Source: a virus
Strand: one strand, 5' to 3'
Virus record (IMG/VR): IMGVR_UViG_3300033997_000588
Coordinates: 1 to 23,008 of that record
DNA: 23,008 nt
Shown here: positions 21,958-23,008 of the stretch, piece after piece
Layout: each line of letters opens with the position of its first letter
How positions within the stretch are numbered: position 1 is the first letter of the stretch
Translations under genes and position numbers: made by a program
Notes under the pieces: generated by a model
Database searches by the model: none
What the model was told of the DNA's origin: nothing
Seen by the model: only the letters and a program-made list of their open reading frames with translations

Positions 21958-21973
21958 CTGTTTATCTATACAG
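21958..21973 (+). promoter_or_regulatory. LexA (SOS) box
   Basis: CTGTTTATCTATACAG has the CTGT-N8-ACAG form of the gamma-proteobacterial and Pseudomonas LexA box, with an AT-rich centre. It overlaps the predicted transcription start of the promoter just upstream and ends 12 bp before ATG 21986, so repressor binding would block expression until DNA damage. Confidence 0.8.
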
Positions 21974-21985
21974 TATTGGTGCTCT

Positions 21986-22279
21986 ATGTACTTCCTCCTC
22001 GTTCGCCGCCGCGTGAATGGCGTGGCCATCCCAACAAGCCAGCTCGGGAAGATTCAGCCCCTTCGGGCCGACATCCACATTGGTGATCACCACAGCGAGC
22101 CGCTGGGACGGGTATCGACACAGGCCTGGGTGTTCAACCCGTCGCCTGGGCCGGACATCATCCCGCGGCTGCACGACGCCAAGGTCAACGGCATGGCCCA
22201 GCTCGGGATCAATATCAACGGGGTGGAGGAGGTCGACGGCGTGCTCTACGCGCAGTCCTGGTGGTGCAAGGCAGAATGA
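21986..22279 (+). CDS. SOS-regulated phage-end protein, first of a pair
   Basis: A 97-residue protein, [24 protein letters not shown]..., without a good Shine-Dalgarno (only TTGGTG upstream). The start is fixed by the promoter and LexA box directly in front. It has '[67 protein letters not shown]'. Such proteins appear, paired with the next gene, at the right end of P. putida-type prophages, and I know no function. The damage-inducible context suggests use early in prophage induction. The ATGA overlap with the next gene couples the two. Confidence 0.72.
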   Translation: MYFLLVRRRVNGVAIPTSQLGKIQPLRADIHIGDHHSEPLGRVSTQAWVFNPSPGPDIIPRLHDAKVNGMAQLGININGVEEVDGVLYAQSWWCKAE

Positions 22280-22497
22280 TGGTGGGAATACCACAGGCCT
22301 GGGTGGCGGAACTGGACGACCAGACGGCCCTGATAACTGATCCCGATGGGCGCGCGGCCGTACTCAATGAGATGGCCTATGCTGCGTACCGGCGCCGGGA
22401 GGTCGATGACAGCGATCTGGTCGACATGCTCGAGCTTGCCGAGGCGGCTAGGTTGTGGGCCCTGCTCGATCATGAGAATGAAGGGTTATGGAGTTGA
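22276..22497 (+). CDS. Second protein of the SOS-regulated pair
   Basis: A 73-residue protein starting in the ATGA overlap (ATG 22276, second ATG 22279 also possible). '[67 protein letters not shown]' is acidic and helical, with no recognised domain. It is probably co-translated with the preceding gene and co-regulated by LexA. An antitoxin- or inhibitor-like acidic small protein is a fair guess only from size and charge. Confidence 0.72.
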   Translation: MMVGIPQAWVAELDDQTALITDPDGRAAVLNEMAYAAYRRREVDDSDLVDMLELAEAARLWALLDHENEGLWS

Positions 22498-22627
22498 CGC
22501 ACGCACGGATGGCAGGCGACTCGGCAGAACGCCGGGGAGGGTGGTTGGCTGTCTAAAGCCGCTCGAGAGCTTCTCGGTTTTCCTGGGTGAAAGTCGCAGA
22601 AACCGGCCAAACCATTTTAGACAGATT

Positions 22628-22668
22628 CGATCCTCAGGCCTCTGAAATCGAGGCCTGAGGATCGTTTC
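22628..22668 (+). terminator. 15-bp perfect inverted repeat, probable terminator
   Basis: CGATCCTCAGGCCTC (22628-22642) and its exact complement (22650-22664) flank a 7-base loop, followed by TTTCT. It closes the plus-strand gene cluster and faces the 3' end of the minus-strand gene 22685-23008. The 130 bp before it (22498-22627) hold no gene I can support. Confidence 0.65.
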
Positions 22669-22684
22669 TCACGCTACTGCTGCA

Positions 22685-23008
22685 TTACTGGGGGGCAGGG
22701 CGTTTTCCCTTAGATTTATCAGCGAGAGCAAATGGCGCGACGGAGGCTTTGCTACGCTGCCTCCAGATTCTGTGAATCGCGATGATTACCAGCGAGCCTC
22801 CGACCACCAGCGCTCCAGTCTTGCCTGTGTAGCAAGCACCTACAACCAGTGGCAACAGAAACGGATATAGAAAGGTCTTCGGCTCACGGATTGCGGCTAT
22901 GAGCCACAATGCGGCCGCAGCCCAAATCGACAACCTTATCGCAATGGCAACCATTACCAGCGCCCAGAGTACTCTCCACACAACCGGGTTTCTCAAGAGG
23001 GATTTCAT
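22685..23008 (-). CDS. Small membrane protein
   Basis: A 107-residue protein with its ATG at the very end of the window, so the upstream region, and a possible longer start, cannot be checked. There are about three hydrophobic segments: 'VVWRVLWALVMVAIAIRLSIWAAAALWLIAA' (about residues 9-39, one long or two short spans), 'FLYPFLLPLVVGACY', and 'TGALVVGGSLVIIAI', followed by a basic cytoplasmic tail RIWRQRSKASV...KSKGKRPAPQ. I do not recognise the family. The strand and the terminator at 22628 suggest it belongs to a different unit, perhaps another phage gene or the flanking host chromosome. Confidence 0.6.
   Translation of the reverse strand: MKSLLRNPVVWRVLWALVMVAIAIRLSIWAAAALWLIAAIREPKTFLYPFLLPLVVGACYTGKTGALVVGGSLVIIAIHRIWRQRSKASVAPFALADKSKGKRPAPQ

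Noticed and set aside
22498-22627. tRNA or att site at the phage end
   Set aside because: No cloverleaf or CCA-like arm and no repeat of this stretch elsewhere in the window.
22346-22645. Plus-strand 99-residue open frame across the end of the SOS pair
   Set aside because: Starts inside the 22276-22497 gene with no ribosome site, and runs into the terminator stem.
22669-22694. Possible third copy of the 67-bp element (ACGCTACTGCTGCATTACTGG)
   Set aside because: Only short pieces match, spacing is different, and the downstream blocks TGGATG and TGGACAG are missing.
1-23008. CRISPR array or insertion sequence
   Set aside because: No regularly spaced short repeats, transposase motifs or terminal inverted repeats were found.

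Overview
The window is the late structural and lysis half of a lambda-like, long-tailed (siphovirus) prophage or phage of a Pseudomonas host. High GC, Pseudomonas-style codon use, the lambda-type tail gene order, Pseudomonas-phage-type lysis proteins and a CTGT-N8-ACAG LexA box of the Pseudomonas type point to the P. putida/fluorescens side of the genus. This is inference, since no host chromosomal marker gene is visible. Terminase, capsid, integrase, repressor and early genes lie outside the window.

Layout. 1-2650: head-tail joining genes (partial DnaT-like adaptor, small neck protein, gp10-like protein, tail terminator), interrupted by two opposite-strand genes (331-552 and 1663-2157). 2687-9313: tail tube, tail assembly chaperones G and G-T (the second made by a -1 frameshift at GGGAAAC, 3730-3736), tape measure, and tail-tip proteins M, L and K. 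9338-12783: a block of accessory ('moron') genes between K and I. 12839-20259: tail-tip protein I, host-specificity protein J, two related small J-distal proteins, a tail fibre and its probable assembly chaperone. 20238-20552: another opposite-strand gene. 20737-21674: endolysin, Rz spanin and an Rz1 gene fully nested inside Rz. 21688-22497: small conserved genes, the last two behind a promoter overlapped by a LexA box. 22628-22664: a 15-bp perfect inverted repeat, probably the terminator. 22685-23008: a membrane protein gene on the minus strand.

The most interesting part is the K-I accessory block. It encodes a HEPN (AbiU2-like) putative RNase, a small proteasome-beta-like Ntn-hydrolase with Thr directly after Met, a NucS-like PD-(D/E)XK nuclease and a small lipoprotein, plus two short minus-strand genes. 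The first three lie between two direct copies of a 67-bp element (9998-10064 and 12334-12400; 49 of 67 positions identical, no gaps). This looks like a repeat-bounded cargo island, possibly an anti-phage or lysogeny module. A second repeated signature is a hairpin ACCGCC-N4-GGCGGT, usually followed by a T tract, placed just ahead of the Shine-Dalgarno of I, J and the endolysin, with a degenerate copy before the tail tube gene.

The structural genes act together as the head-tail connector, tail tube with tape measure, and tail tip with fibre. The lysis genes degrade peptidoglycan and bridge the envelope. The accessory genes are probably expressed separately, some of them in the lysogen, as their opposite orientation and their own hairpin terminators suggest.
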